From UBA967 sp044340205 (GTDB lineage: Bacteria; Verrucomicrobiota; Verrucomicrobiia; Chthoniobacterales; Terrimicrobiaceae): DNA of 64,000 bases. The stretch covers positions 1-64,000 of the forward strand of contig JBIIUB010000003.1 in NCBI GenBank assembly GCA_044340205.1. Reading direction: 5' to 3'. Every line of letters begins with the position of its first letter. The stretch's first letter is position 1. Below are positions 26,586 to 36,232 of the stretch, piece by piece. The notes under the pieces are model-generated. The model saw only the letters and a program-made list of their open reading frames with translations. It was not told where the DNA came from and did no database searches. A program made the position numbers and the translations under genes.

Positions 26586-26906
26586 TCAGCAATCCTCGTA
26601 GTGTAAAGCCAACCACACGGCATCTTGCGAAACCGAATCAACCCGATGGCGCTGGTGGGGCGGAATGACAAAGAAATCGCCAACCGACAAAGAATCCTTC
26701 GCACCGTTCTCCCATTCCAAAACCGCATGACCCCTGAGGAGCACGACCCACTCAGCCGATCCCTGATCATACCATTCATCCGGAGGCGTCGGACAACCGT
26801 GTGAAAAAATTCGCTCCAAGCGAACCCCAGGCATGCTGATCAGTTCGTCAAAAACCTCTGCTCCCCCTTGCGAGCCTATCGGTGAAAAAAGATTTTTTGG
26901 TTTCAT
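26586..26906 (-). CDS. Cupin-domain protein
   Basis: A 106-aa small cupin from the ATG at 26906 (MKPKNLFSPIG); an in-frame ATG at 26939 and longer upstream starts are possible, the longest overlapping the YHS gene on the other strand. The barrel motifs are EWVVLLRGHAVLEWENG (~52-68) and VGDFFVIPPHQRHRVD (~75-90). This fits single-domain cupins that bind metal and small molecules, often annotated only as cupin. The function is not known. Confidence 0.8.
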   Translation of the reverse strand: MKPKNLFSPIGSQGGAEVFDELISMPGVRLERIFSHGCPTPPDEWYDQGSAEWVVLLRGHAVLEWENGAKDSLSVGDFFVIPPHQRHRVDSVSQDAVWLALHYEDC

Positions 26907-27014
26907 TTGTATATCGATCCATGCTTCGCCGTGCCTCATCGTCCCTGGTTGTAGAGCATAACATGCCTCGGAATCCTTGCCACGCCGTTCCGATATTTGC
27001 ATGATGAAGTCGAT

Positions 27015-27464
27015 ATGAAAAAACTCGCCCTCACGGTAGCTGCCTGCCTTTGCTTCACAGCCTCGATTTGGTCCAAAGACCTGCTTAACACGACATGGAC
27101 CGGTTCTGCAGTCAAAGGCTACGACCCTGTTGCTTATTTCACCGACAACAAGGCGCTCGAAGGAGTCTCCGATTTCAAATCGGACCTCAACGGTGCCACC
27201 TACTACTTCGTCTCCAAGGAACATAAGGACCTCTTCGACGCCAATCCTTCCAAGTATCTCCCCCAGTTCGGCGGCTACTGCGCTTACGGGGTTTCGATCA
27301 ATAAAACCGTGAATATCGATCCCACCGCGTTCCAGATCATCGACGGGAAGCTTTACCTACAATACAGCAAGGCAATCCTCGACAAATTCAATCAAGACGC
27401 GGCTGGAAATCTACAAAAAGCCCAGTCCAACTGGCCTGCACTGGTGGAAAGCGAAGGCAAATAA
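27015..27464 (+). CDS. Secreted YHS-domain protein
   Basis: A 149-aa protein with a signal peptide (MKKLALTVAACLCFTASIWS) followed by a YHS domain (~32-100): VKGYDPVAYFTDNKALEG, YYFVSKEHKDLFDANPSKYL, GGYCAYGVS. YHS domains resemble TRASH metal-binding modules; periplasmic versions are linked to metal or thiol handling. The start at 27015 is preferred because it gives a proper signal peptide. DoxX-like and DinB-like genes follow closely on the same strand. Confidence 0.88.
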   Translation: MKKLALTVAACLCFTASIWSKDLLNTTWTGSAVKGYDPVAYFTDNKALEGVSDFKSDLNGATYYFVSKEHKDLFDANPSKYLPQFGGYCAYGVSINKTVNIDPTAFQIIDGKLYLQYSKAILDKFNQDAAGNLQKAQSNWPALVESEGK

Positions 27465-27467
27465 TCT

Positions 27468-27893
27468 ATGTCGAGCCATACCAAACCCGTTATTGCAATC
27501 CTCTGGGCCTGCCGCATCGCCGCCGCAGCCATCATGCTCCAGACTCTGTTTTTTAAATTCACGGCAGCTCCTGAGTCGGTGTTTATCTTTTCGGAGGTCG
27601 GCAAATTTGCACATCTCCCGTTCATGGAGCCCTGGGGACGCATCGGAACTGGCGTTGCGGAGTTGATGGCCTCGCTTCTCATTCTCATTCCGGCCACCAC
27701 TTGGTTGGGAGCCTTGATCGCGCTGGGGATCATGGGCGGTGCGGTCGCCACCCATTTGTTCATCCTTGGCATTCAAGTTCAGGGTGACCATGGCACACTC
27801 TTCAGTCTCGCGCTGGCCGTCATCGTTTGCTCGATTATGCTTTTGTTTCTTGATCGCCGCCGGATTCCCCTCGTCGGCAAACTGCTGCCGTGA
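27468..27893 (+). CDS. DoxX-like membrane protein
   Basis: A 141-aa inner-membrane protein with four hydrophobic helices (about 8-30, 58-78, 80-102, 108-128). The profile GRIGTGVAELMASLLILIP fits DoxX/DoxD-like proteins, implicated in redox stress complexes. It starts three bases after the YHS gene stop and its stop overlaps the next start, so the three form an operon. Confidence 0.8.
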   Translation: MSSHTKPVIAILWACRIAAAAIMLQTLFFKFTAAPESVFIFSEVGKFAHLPFMEPWGRIGTGVAELMASLLILIPATTWLGALIALGIMGGAVATHLFILGIQVQGDHGTLFSLALAVIVCSIMLLFLDRRRIPLVGKLLP

Positions 27894-28423
27894 GTCCCGT
27901 AGATTCGATGGCGGCAGCCGCTAAGGAAATCCTAGAAAAAGGACAGCCGATCCTTGCCGCGATCGATCCACGCGATTACGCGAAGAAAGTTCCAGAGGCC
28001 TTCGACTCTTCGATCGGTGCCCATTTCCGCCACTGCTTGGACCATTTCCAAAACCTCCTCGATTCCTTGGAAGCCGGCACCGTGGATTACGACTCCCGCC
28101 AACGCGACCCGCTCATCGAAAACGACCCCTCTGCGGCGCTGGCAAAAACTTCGGAACTCCTCGCCCGCTTGGATCAAATCGGCAATCACTTGCCGGAGGC
28201 CGTTCAAGTCCGATGCAAAGTCTCCTACTCCTGCGATGAGACAACGCCGGTTCCCTCCACTCCAGCCCGCGAACTCATGTTCTGCGTCTCCCACGCGATC
28301 CACCACCACGCCATGATACGAATGATCGGCGCCATGCGCGGAATCGATCTCTTCGGCACCATGGGGGTGGCTCCCTCGACCGTCGCCCACCGTTTGCAAA
28401 CAGCAAGCGCTCCGGGCGCATGA
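27890..28423 (+). CDS. DinB-like four-helix protein
   Basis: A 177-aa protein with a GTG start overlapping the DoxX stop. SIGAHFRHCLDHFQNLLDSL (~42-61) and FCVSHAIHHHAMIRMIGAM (~131-149) carry the three-histidine metal site of DinB/YfiT-type proteins. Many members are thiol-dependent transferases or are of unknown function. The stop overlaps the ATP-grasp gene start. Confidence 0.8.
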   Translation: MSPVDSMAAAAKEILEKGQPILAAIDPRDYAKKVPEAFDSSIGAHFRHCLDHFQNLLDSLEAGTVDYDSRQRDPLIENDPSAALAKTSELLARLDQIGNHLPEAVQVRCKVSYSCDETTPVPSTPARELMFCVSHAIHHHAMIRMIGAMRGIDLFGTMGVAPSTVAHRLQTASAPGA

Positions 28424-29475
28424 GGTCAAGTCCGCCGCACAAACTTCTGCAGTGGGAATTCTGGCCGTCTTGGCTTTTCTACATTCCGGTGGCAGCGCAT
28501 TACGCTCTGCTCTCCGCGAGATATGGAAGCGCGACGCTCCCGACTTGCGCGAATCCCGGCCTCTACACCGGCGGACTGATCGGCGAATCGAAATTTTTGA
28601 TCCTCGACGCTCTTCAGAAATCCAGCCCGGTTTTTACGGCACCAACCTATTTTCTGCCCTCTGGCCAAAACAGGATTGAGACCGTCAAAAACTTGATCAC
28701 GCAGGGTCACCTCGCTTTTCCATTCATTCTCAAACCCGACATAGGCCAGCGGGGAAGCGGCTTCAAGGTGGTCGGTAGTCATGGGGATATCGAAGACTAT
28801 TTTGCGACGATGACCGCCTCTGCGGTGGCTCAACCCTATGTCAGGGGCCCCCACGAAGCAGGGCTCTTTTACTATCGTTTTCCCGGGGACTCGCGTGGCC
28901 GGATTCTCGCTATCACCCACAAGGTTTTTCCGTATCTGGAAGGCGATGGATGCCGCACGCTGGAGCAACTCGTGCTCGACGACCCCAGAGCCTCCCTCAT
29001 TGCTTCAACCTATCTCGCCCGCTTTTACAATCGGAAAAAAGACATTCCCGCTCCTGGCGAAAAAATCCGTCTCGTCGAGGCGGGCAATCACGCACAGGGC
29101 TGCATTTTCAAGGATGGCATGGAGACGCTTTTTACCGAGAGCCTGGAATCTCGGGTGGATGAAATCTCCAAGGGTGTCGAAGGCTTTTTCATCGGACGCT
29201 ACGATGTCCGCTACTCCTGCCCGGAAAAGCTCCGTCGCGGCGAGGAGTTCACGATTTTGGAACTCAATGGAGCCTCGTCCGAGGCCACCAGTGCCTACGA
29301 TGCCGCGAAATCCTTGCCCGAGAGCTACGCCCTGCTTTTTCGCCAGTGGAGACTGGTCTTTGCCATCGCCGATGCCAACCGCCGCCGGGGTCACCACTCC
29401 GCGAGCGCCGCGACGATCGTTAAAGAACTCCTCCGCTACCGCTCGCTCAAGTCCACCCACCCACCCGCCGACTGA
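28420..29475 (+). CDS. ATP-grasp domain protein
   Basis: A 351-aa soluble protein with ATP-grasp features: FPFILKPDIGQRGSGFKVVG (~100-119, nucleotide-binding Lys and Gly loop), AQPYVRGPHEAGLFYYR (~138-154), FFIGRYDVRYSC (~256-267) and FTILELNGASSEATSAYD (~277-294, Mg-binding E-x-N). Such enzymes ligate a carboxylate to an amine through an acyl-phosphate. Substrates are unknown. Coupled by ATGA to the DinB-like gene and overlapping the NRDE gene by one base. Confidence 0.8.
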   Translation: MRSSPPHKLLQWEFWPSWLFYIPVAAHYALLSARYGSATLPTCANPGLYTGGLIGESKFLILDALQKSSPVFTAPTYFLPSGQNRIETVKNLITQGHLAFPFILKPDIGQRGSGFKVVGSHGDIEDYFATMTASAVAQPYVRGPHEAGLFYYRFPGDSRGRILAITHKVFPYLEGDGCRTLEQLVLDDPRASLIASTYLARFYNRKKDIPAPGEKIRLVEAGNHAQGCIFKDGMETLFTESLESRVDEISKGVEGFFIGRYDVRYSCPEKLRRGEEFTILELNGASSEATSAYDAAKSLPESYALLFRQWRLVFAIADANRRRGHHSASAATIVKELLRYRSLKSTHPPAD

Positions 29476-30218
29476 TGTGCTCGCTTTCCTTTCTTCCGCA
29501 TTCCAAGGGGGCATTTTTGGCTATGAATCGCGACGAACTGAACTCCCGCCCGATTGCGCTTCCGCCTGCCTTGGTTCATTGCGGGAGCCTTGCGGCGATT
29601 TACCCCGCCGAACCAAGTGGCGGCACATGGGTTGGAGTCAATGAGTGTGGACTTTCACTTGCCCTGTTGAACTGGAATATCCGCCCGGATTCGGATCACC
29701 CGGCAAGCGAAAGCCGGGGTCGGGTGATCCCGCTTCTTCTCGAAAAAAGCGGGTCCCGGGAGGCTGCCGCGATGTTGGAGCGCATCGACCTCGGTCGCAC
29801 AAAGCCCTTCCGGTTGATCATGGCTGTTCCCCGGGAACGCCACCTGAGCGAGTGGATGTGGGATGGAATGACATTGGAATCAAGGCCCCATGATTGGGTG
29901 CGAACCCATTGGTTCTCCTCGGGCATTGACGAGGCCGGTGCGCAGCACGCCCGCTCATCCGCTCTGTGTGATGCGGAGAGCGCCCCCCATGCCGGCTCGC
30001 GGGAGTGGATTCTCAGCCTGCACCGCTCGCACCTTCCAGAGCGTTCCGCCTACTCGATTTGTATGCACCGTGCGGACGCCTCTACGGTGAGCCTGACGAC
30101 GATCGAAATGACAGTGAGTCAGGCCCGCATGAGCTACCTTAATGGGCCACCTTGTCTTGATCTAACGCCGCTGGATATGGAATTATCTTTGACTGCAAGT
30201 TCCGGAGAAATTCCATGA
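29475..30218 (+). CDS. NRDE-family (TANGO2-like) protein
   Basis: A 247-aa protein starting MCSLSFLPHS with MNRDELNSRP (~17-26) and GGTWVGVNECGLSLALLNWN (~49-68), the hallmarks of the NRDE/TANGO2 family; the Cys2 nucleophile position is conserved as in Ntn-hydrolase-like relatives. Bacterial roles are poorly known (haem handling has been proposed for some members). The stop overlaps the next start (ATGA). Confidence 0.85.
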   Translation: MCSLSFLPHSKGAFLAMNRDELNSRPIALPPALVHCGSLAAIYPAEPSGGTWVGVNECGLSLALLNWNIRPDSDHPASESRGRVIPLLLEKSGSREAAAMLERIDLGRTKPFRLIMAVPRERHLSEWMWDGMTLESRPHDWVRTHWFSSGIDEAGAQHARSSALCDAESAPHAGSREWILSLHRSHLPERSAYSICMHRADASTVSLTTIEMTVSQARMSYLNGPPCLDLTPLDMELSLTASSGEIP

Positions 30219-32218
30219 TTCGCTGCTCCATCCGCCACCTCATGCCAGGAATCCTTCTGATTCTCTTGGCTTCCGCCGCGCTACTCCTGGGCGATCTGGG
30301 ATCCCGCCGATCCTCGCGAATGATCATGGGAATGGAGCCCGAGCGGATTTTCCGGATTGCCTTGGTGCAGCACGGATCGACTCCCGCATTAGATAAGGGT
30401 TCCGAGGGCGTGCTTCAGGAGTTGGCCGAACGGGGTTATGCCGATGGGGCCCGTGCAACAATCCGCCGTTTCAATGCCCAGGGCGACTCGGCCACCGCGA
30501 CAGCCATCGCCAAACAGGTCACCTCGGGTGTCTACGATCTCATCGTGACGATCAGCACCCCGTCACTGCAAACCGTCGCCGCCGCGAACCACAACGGCAC
30601 ACCGCATGTGTTCGGCCTGGTTACGGATCCCTTCGCTGCTGGAGTGGGCATAGATCCAGCAGATCCATCGATTCATCCACCTTATATGACGGGCTCCGGT
30701 TGTTTGCAGCCTGTCGATGACTCCTTCAAAATTGCCCGCGCTCTTTACCCGGAATTGCGCTCGGTTGGACTCGTCTGGAATCCCTCGGAATCAAATTCTT
30801 TGGCCCAAACCATGCTGGCACGCCAGGTCTGCGGTGATCTTGGGATCGATTTGTTGGAGTCACCGGTGGACTCGACGCCGAATGCTTTGGAAGCGGCCTC
30901 CGCACTCTGCGCCCGAGGAGTTCAAGCCATCTGGATGAGCGGTGACATCACGGTCGCGCCAGCCTCGCAAGGCATTATCGGAATCGCCCGCCGAGCGGGC
31001 ATCCCGGTATTCACCTCGCAGCCGCTGGATGTGAAATCCGGTGCGCTTTTCGATCTCGGAGCCGATTATGTCGAAGTGGGACGGGTAACCGGCGGGATCG
31101 CTGCAGATGTTCTGAGCGGCACAAGTCCTGCCTCAATTCCTGTAAAAAATATTGTTCCCAAGTTGTTCCTCTACAATGAAACCGCCCTTGTCGGCTTGCG
31201 CGACCCTTGGCGGATTCCCGCCTCGATCCGAGCCAAAGCAAACGGATGGATTACTGCCGACGAAACCAAGCTTCCTGACGGCCGCCTGAAACCGCCCATG
31301 CCCACGCCCGCCCCGCATCGCACCTATCGTTTGGGCATCGCCTATTTCGCCCACGAGGAGCAGGTGGACCTCTGCATGAAGGGACTCTTTGACGGCCTCC
31401 GCGCCGAGGGTTTGGAGGAGGGAGAAAACCTGACCGTCCGCCGCATTCATGCCCAGGGAGAAATCTCCAACATCCCCGCTATGATTCAGACTTTAGCCTC
31501 GTCGGATGTCGATTTGATCTTGGCGATGAGCACGCCGGTCATCTCGGTGGCTTGCAGCACGGTGCGAAACAAACCCGTGGTGCTCACATATTGCTCCGAT
31601 CCGATCGCAGCAGGCGCGGGCAAGTCGTTCATGGACCACTTGCCTAATGTCACCGGCATCGGATCCTTTCCGCCTGTCATGGGCATGGTCGAATTGATTC
31701 GCGCGATGATGCCACAAGCCAAGACGATTGGAACCATCTACAATGCCGCAGAGGCGAACTCTGTGAAAGTCATTGGCGTTGCGCGGGAACTTTTCCCCCA
31801 AGCTGGGCTGAAACTGGAGGAAGTCACAGTAGCCTCGAGTGCCGATGTGCTCCAAGCCGCCCAGGCTCTCGCGAGTCGTGGCGTCGATGCCATTTATGTC
31901 CAAGGCGACAACACCGTCTCGCAAGCTTATCCGGCCGTCGTTAAAGCCGCATCCGACGCCCGCATCCCGCTCTTCACCGATGATCCGACCGGGCTGCAGG
32001 GCGGAGCGGTGGCTTGCTCGGGCACGGGATTTTACGAGCCTGGCCATGAAGCCGCTGGCATGGTCGCCCGAATTCTATATGGCACTTCGCCGTCCGAATT
32101 ACCGATTCGCAACGTCGGCGAAAAAATCGAGTGGGTCGACCGCCCCCTCGCCACTTCCTATGGACTGGTGATTCCCGCCAGTCTTCCCGACGAACCAGCC
32201 ACCTCTCCCACTCCATGA
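30215..32218 (+). CDS. Tandem ABC substrate-binding protein (two TrpX-like domains)
   Basis: A 667-aa protein with an N-terminal membrane/signal segment (~7-27) followed by two complete ABC_sub_bind domains (about 45-345 and 370-655). Each has the family pattern (first: VYDLIVTISTPSLQTVAAAN; second: VDLILAMSTPVISVACSTV). A single family member normally has one domain of about 320 aa. It lies directly upstream of its permease and ATPase genes (ATGA overlaps). TrpXYZ-type systems import tryptophan or related compounds; the ligand here is unknown, and the two domains may bind different ones. Confidence 0.85.
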   Translation: MIRCSIRHLMPGILLILLASAALLLGDLGSRRSSRMIMGMEPERIFRIALVQHGSTPALDKGSEGVLQELAERGYADGARATIRRFNAQGDSATATAIAKQVTSGVYDLIVTISTPSLQTVAAANHNGTPHVFGLVTDPFAAGVGIDPADPSIHPPYMTGSGCLQPVDDSFKIARALYPELRSVGLVWNPSESNSLAQTMLARQVCGDLGIDLLESPVDSTPNALEAASALCARGVQAIWMSGDITVAPASQGIIGIARRAGIPVFTSQPLDVKSGALFDLGADYVEVGRVTGGIAADVLSGTSPASIPVKNIVPKLFLYNETALVGLRDPWRIPASIRAKANGWITADETKLPDGRLKPPMPTPAPHRTYRLGIAYFAHEEQVDLCMKGLFDGLRAEGLEEGENLTVRRIHAQGEISNIPAMIQTLASSDVDLILAMSTPVISVACSTVRNKPVVLTYCSDPIAAGAGKSFMDHLPNVTGIGSFPPVMGMVELIRAMMPQAKTIGTIYNAAEANSVKVIGVARELFPQAGLKLEEVTVASSADVLQAAQALASRGVDAIYVQGDNTVSQAYPAVVKAASDARIPLFTDDPTGLQGGAVACSGTGFYEPGHEAAGMVARILYGTSPSELPIRNVGEKIEWVDRPLATSYGLVIPASLPDEPATSPTP

Positions 32219-33141
32219 GCCTTCTTGTCGGAGCCTTCACCATTGGTCTCATCCTTTCCCTTCTTGCGCTGGGCGTTTACCTGAGCTTTCGCGTTTTCAA
32301 TTTTCCCGACATCACGGCCGACGGATCGATCGCTTTGGGAGCCGCAGTTTCGGCGACGCTTATTGTGAGCGGCTTTTCCCCCTTGATCTCAACTCTGGCA
32401 GGGTTCGGCGCGGGATTTATCGCGGGCACCTGCACTGGTCTTCTGGCTACAAAGTGCGGGATCAATGGTCTCCTGAGCGGCATCCTCGTTATGACCGCCC
32501 TTTACTCAATCAACCTCCATGTTATGGGAAAAAGCAATGTGCCGTTGCTGAATCATCCGACACTGCCCAGCGAGGCGGAGCGTCTGGCCGGTCTTTTTTT
32601 CGGGCTGCACGGCGATATTCATATCGTGGGTTGGACACTCGGACTGCGTGACGCCCTGGCCCTTGTCGGCATGGTTGCAACAACTCTTCTCGCCGCCTTG
32701 ATCCTCTACTTTTTCTTCCGCACCCGGCTCGGCACTGCGATGAGAGCTTCGGGGAACAATCCTCAAATGACACGGGCCCTCGGTGTGGATGTCGACGCCC
32801 TTCTCATCCTTGGCCTCGCCCTCTCGAACGGGCTAATAGCCCTATCTGGATCGCTTTTGGCCCAATACAGTGGCTTTGCGGATGTCCAGATGGGCATCGG
32901 CATGGTTGTCTGGGGTTTGGCCAGCGTGATCATTGGCGAATCTCTTGTCGGCTCCAACCGCCTGGGTCTGATCATTGCCGGTGCGGTCATGGGCTCGGTT
33001 CTCTTCCGCCTTCTGGTTGCCATCGCCCTGCGCTGGGGACTCGATCCGAACGACCTGAAAATCGTAACCGCCGCGTTTGTTTTCATCGCGCTGGTAGCCC
33101 CCAGATTGTTGAAAAAATGGAAAGGTCCCCGCCATGCTTGA
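32215..33141 (+). CDS. ABC transporter permease (TrpY-like)
   Basis: A 308-aa permease starting MSLLVGAFTIGL at the ATG overlapping the previous stop. It has about eight hydrophobic helices. YLSFRVFNFPDITADGSIAL (~22-41) is the signature start of the BPD_transp_2 branch found with ABC_sub_bind proteins, and RTRLGTAMRASGNNPQMTRA (~170-189) contains the coupling-loop region. Part of the SBP-permease-ATPase set. Confidence 0.88.
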   Translation: MSLLVGAFTIGLILSLLALGVYLSFRVFNFPDITADGSIALGAAVSATLIVSGFSPLISTLAGFGAGFIAGTCTGLLATKCGINGLLSGILVMTALYSINLHVMGKSNVPLLNHPTLPSEAERLAGLFFGLHGDIHIVGWTLGLRDALALVGMVATTLLAALILYFFFRTRLGTAMRASGNNPQMTRALGVDVDALLILGLALSNGLIALSGSLLAQYSGFADVQMGIGMVVWGLASVIIGESLVGSNRLGLIIAGAVMGSVLFRLLVAIALRWGLDPNDLKIVTAAFVFIALVAPRLLKKWKGPRHA

Positions 33142-33901
33142 GATTTCCGGCCTTCATAAGACTTTTCACCCTGGCACACCTAACGAAGTAGCCGCCTTGC
33201 GGGGAGTCTCGCTCACGATTGAACCGGGCCGTTTCGTGATTGTCATAGGCACCAACGGCTCGGGAAAAACCACGCTGCTCAACTCCGTGGCAGGAACATT
33301 TCCACCAGATTCCGGAACGATCCGCCTCTCGGGGCACGAGATCACCCGCTGGCCAGAACACCGCCGTGCGCCCCTGATCGGCCGAGTTTTTCAAAATCCC
33401 TTCAGCGGCACTGCGCCCGACATGTCGATCGAGGAAAACCTGGCCTTAGCGGCGCGGCGCGGTCTCTCCCGTGGCCTAGCATGGGCTCTCGACCGTAGCC
33501 TCCGCCAAGAAATCCGGGATCGAGTGGCGACGCTCGGCATGGGGTTTGAAAACCGTCTAGACAACGCAATCGGTTCGCTTTCTGGAGGGCAACGCCAGTC
33601 CTTGACGCTACTCATGGCTACCTGGCGGCGTCCGGATCTTCTGTTACTCGATGAACACACGGCCGCGCTCGACCCCAAAAGCGCCGACAAGGTGGTCGAA
33701 CTCACCCGCAGCATCATCGACCGCGACCGTCTCACCGTGCTTATGGTCACCCACTCGATGCGCCAAGCCGTCGATCTCGGAGACCGTCTGGTCATGATGC
33801 ATCTGGGCTCCGTGCTTCATGATTTGCAGGGCCGGGACAAATCGGACTCCACTCCCGAGTCGCTGTTACAACGCTTTCATTCCGCAGATCACGCCCCATG
33901 A
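33134..33901 (+). CDS. ABC transporter ATP-binding protein (TrpZ-like)
   Basis: A 255-aa ATPase overlapping the permease gene by 8 bp. Walker A is GTNGSGKTT (~38-46), the Q loop follows in GRVFQNPFSG, the signature motif is LSGGQRQSL (~151-159), Walker B is LLLLDEHTA (~171-179), and the H loop is VTHSMRQA. It supplies energy for the uptake system with the tandem binding protein. Confidence 0.92.
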   Translation: MLEISGLHKTFHPGTPNEVAALRGVSLTIEPGRFVIVIGTNGSGKTTLLNSVAGTFPPDSGTIRLSGHEITRWPEHRRAPLIGRVFQNPFSGTAPDMSIEENLALAARRGLSRGLAWALDRSLRQEIRDRVATLGMGFENRLDNAIGSLSGGQRQSLTLLMATWRRPDLLLLDEHTAALDPKSADKVVELTRSIIDRDRLTVLMVTHSMRQAVDLGDRLVMMHLGSVLHDLQGRDKSDSTPESLLQRFHSADHAP

Positions 33902-34827
33902 AATGTCCCTCCTCCATTTGCAGGGCCTTTTTCACTCTGCTCCTCAGCCTTTTTGTTTTGGCAGTCCCTGCTCGCGCCGGGAGCGGAACAATGAGTTATG
34001 CCTACAAGGAAAACCGGCAACTCATCGCCTTGGTGAACCGCGCAGCGGACCGAATCCGTCAATCGGGCGAGGCGGCATTCACCGACTTCGTGAGGATGGA
34101 TTCAGAGTGGCTAGGCAACGAGCGCTACCTTTTCGCCTATGACTCACAAGGCCTCTGCGTGCTGGATCCCATAGAGGCTGGATTTGTCGGGAGGAATCTC
34201 TCCAACTTGCAGGACTTCCGTGGCCAACCAGTAGTCTCTCAGATGCTCGATTTACTGAAAAATCCTGATCCAACTGCTGCCGGATGGTTTTTTTACCTGT
34301 GGGAAGATGCTCGTCATTCTTCTCCCATTTGGAAGGGTGCGTATGTCCGCAAGGCGATATCCCCCTCCGGCCAAGCTTATGTCGTAGGCAGCGGACTCTA
34401 CCGCGTGAAAGTCGAAAAGGTTTTTGTCGAAAATCTCGTTGCGGACGCTGCGGATTTGCTGGCCTCAGGCGGAAAAGACGCCCTCTTTGCCGAACTCCGG
34501 AATCCCGGCTCGCACTTTCATATCCTCGATCTGCACATCTCCGTAATTGCAGAAAACGGCGACATTCTCGCCGACCCCGCGTTTCCTAACCTCGCCAAGA
34601 AACGGAATCTCGGGGACTACACCGACGGCGCGGGGCGTAACTTTTTCAAAGGCATCTGCGAGTCGCTATCAAAAACCGACAGCGCTTGGAGCCTTCGTAT
34701 TCTGCCGCGCTACACTCGCTCCGGCATGGCCCGTCATCTTGTTTATGCGCGCCGAGTATCACTCGGCGGCGAGACCCTCTACCTCAGCACCAACTTCGTT
34801 CCCCCCACACCGGTCTGGATGAAGTAG
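33898..34827 (+). CDS. Periplasmic Cache-domain protein
   Basis: A 309-aa protein with a signal peptide (ending PARAGS, ~28) and two Cache-like halves: YLFAYDSQGLCVLDPIEAGF and VGRNLSNLQDFRGQ (~80-113) with KAYVVGSGLYRVKVEKVF-type strand pattern near 160. Cache domains sense small molecules in chemoreceptors and kinases; here no output domain or second membrane helix is present. Placement by ATGA overlap after the ABC genes and before a nucleobase permease suggests a ligand-sensing or binding partner of that transport operon. Confidence 0.75.
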   Translation: MKCPSSICRAFFTLLLSLFVLAVPARAGSGTMSYAYKENRQLIALVNRAADRIRQSGEAAFTDFVRMDSEWLGNERYLFAYDSQGLCVLDPIEAGFVGRNLSNLQDFRGQPVVSQMLDLLKNPDPTAAGWFFYLWEDARHSSPIWKGAYVRKAISPSGQAYVVGSGLYRVKVEKVFVENLVADAADLLASGGKDALFAELRNPGSHFHILDLHISVIAENGDILADPAFPNLAKKRNLGDYTDGAGRNFFKGICESLSKTDSAWSLRILPRYTRSGMARHLVYARRVSLGGETLYLSTNFVPPTPVWMK

Positions 34828-34841
34828 CGCTTCCCGTCATC

Positions 34842-36152
34842 ATGTCCAATAAGCCCAAAGACATCATCTACAGCATCGACGAGCGCCCCCCATGGGGCAT
34901 CGTCATCCTTGTTTCCCTTCAACACATTTTTCTCATGTCCAGCACGCTGGTTTTACCGGTTGTTCTGATTACCGAGATCGGGGGAACTTTTGAGCAGGTT
35001 CGGTCTGTGGTCGCGCTCACCATGATCGCGTGCGGTCTTGGCACCATCCTGCAGGCACTGCGCTGCGGGTGGTTTGGATCGGGTTTTGTGTGTCCGAATC
35101 TTTGCGGCCCGAATTTCTTTGCGGCATCAATGGAGGCAGCGTGGGTGGGCGGTTTGCCTCTGCTGCGCGGAATGACAATTGTCGCCGGCCTCGTCGAGGC
35201 GATTTTCGCCCGATTTGTCGGCCGCTTGAAATTTCTCTTTCCACCCGAGGTGACTGGCTTGGTTGTTTTCATGGTGGCCGTCGGATTGGTGCCGCTGGGC
35301 CTCTCGAAGTTTCTGGGAATCGAATACGAGGGCGAATCCATTGACCCGTCGACCTTGGCTGTCGCTGCAACAACACTCGCCATCATGATCGGCCTCAATA
35401 TCTGGAGCAAATCTCTGCGACTTTATGCTGTATTGATCGGGCTCGCGAGCGGCTACGGCCTGTCTTCAGCATTCGGCTTAATCAATATCTCCAGTCTGCG
35501 GCAGGCGGTCGACGCACCCTGGATTGCCTCGCCTCTTTTGGAGGGGCTGCCGAATCTCGCGTTCGACTGGTCGCTCGTTCCGGTTTTCGCCATCGTCTCA
35601 ATCACCGGGGCTTTGAAATCTTTTGGCAATCTCATCATGTGCGAAAAGATCAATGACGACCGATGGACCTCTCCCGACATGAGCCGCATCTCCGGCGGGC
35701 TCATGGCGGATGCCGCCTGCGTCACGGCCTCCGGACTCCTCGGTGGTATGGCCTCGGATACCTCCGCCAGCAATGTGTCACTCACAAGAGCCAGCGGCGT
35801 CACCAGCCGGATCATCGGATACTCGGTTGGACTGCTGTTTGTCCTGTTGGGTTTCTCGCCACTCATCTCGGGCTTCCTAGCGGTCATGCCGCCGCCGGTC
35901 ATGGGAGCCATTCTTTTGTATGTAACTAGCTTTATGGTGGTTGCCGGAATTCAGATAATCTGGTCCTCGGGCCTCGATATGCGAAAGACCTTTGTGGTGA
36001 GCATGCCGCTTATATTTGGTCTTGGCCTCGCGTGGTTTCCCTCCGCCGTTCTCAGCCTTCCGGTCGGCCTGAGGGCCTTTGCCGACTCCCCACTCACGCT
36101 GACGACAGTGCTGGCCGTTGTCCTTCACCAGATCCTCCGGATTAAAAAATGA
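34842..36152 (+). CDS. NCS2 nucleobase (uracil/xanthine) permease
   Basis: A 436-aa transporter starting MSNKPKDIIYSIDERPPWGI at the ATG at 34842. Twelve or more hydrophobic helices are predicted; HIFLMSSTLVLPVVL is the family start of TM1, and SDTSASNVSLTRASGVTSRI (~308-327) is the region with the conserved substrate-binding helix. NCS2 carriers import uracil, xanthine or urate with protons or sodium. It closes the operon that starts with the NRDE gene. Substrate not determined. Confidence 0.88.
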   Translation: MSNKPKDIIYSIDERPPWGIVILVSLQHIFLMSSTLVLPVVLITEIGGTFEQVRSVVALTMIACGLGTILQALRCGWFGSGFVCPNLCGPNFFAASMEAAWVGGLPLLRGMTIVAGLVEAIFARFVGRLKFLFPPEVTGLVVFMVAVGLVPLGLSKFLGIEYEGESIDPSTLAVAATTLAIMIGLNIWSKSLRLYAVLIGLASGYGLSSAFGLINISSLRQAVDAPWIASPLLEGLPNLAFDWSLVPVFAIVSITGALKSFGNLIMCEKINDDRWTSPDMSRISGGLMADAACVTASGLLGGMASDTSASNVSLTRASGVTSRIIGYSVGLLFVLLGFSPLISGFLAVMPPPVMGAILLYVTSFMVVAGIQIIWSSGLDMRKTFVVSMPLIFGLGLAWFPSAVLSLPVGLRAFADSPLTLTTVLAVVLHQILRIKK

Positions 36153-36232
36153 ACCGCCGCCGCCCGCCCCATTTTGCAGCTGGAACTGGAGCCCTTGCTT
36201 GCATGGACTGGTTCGCCACTCATTGATCAGCA

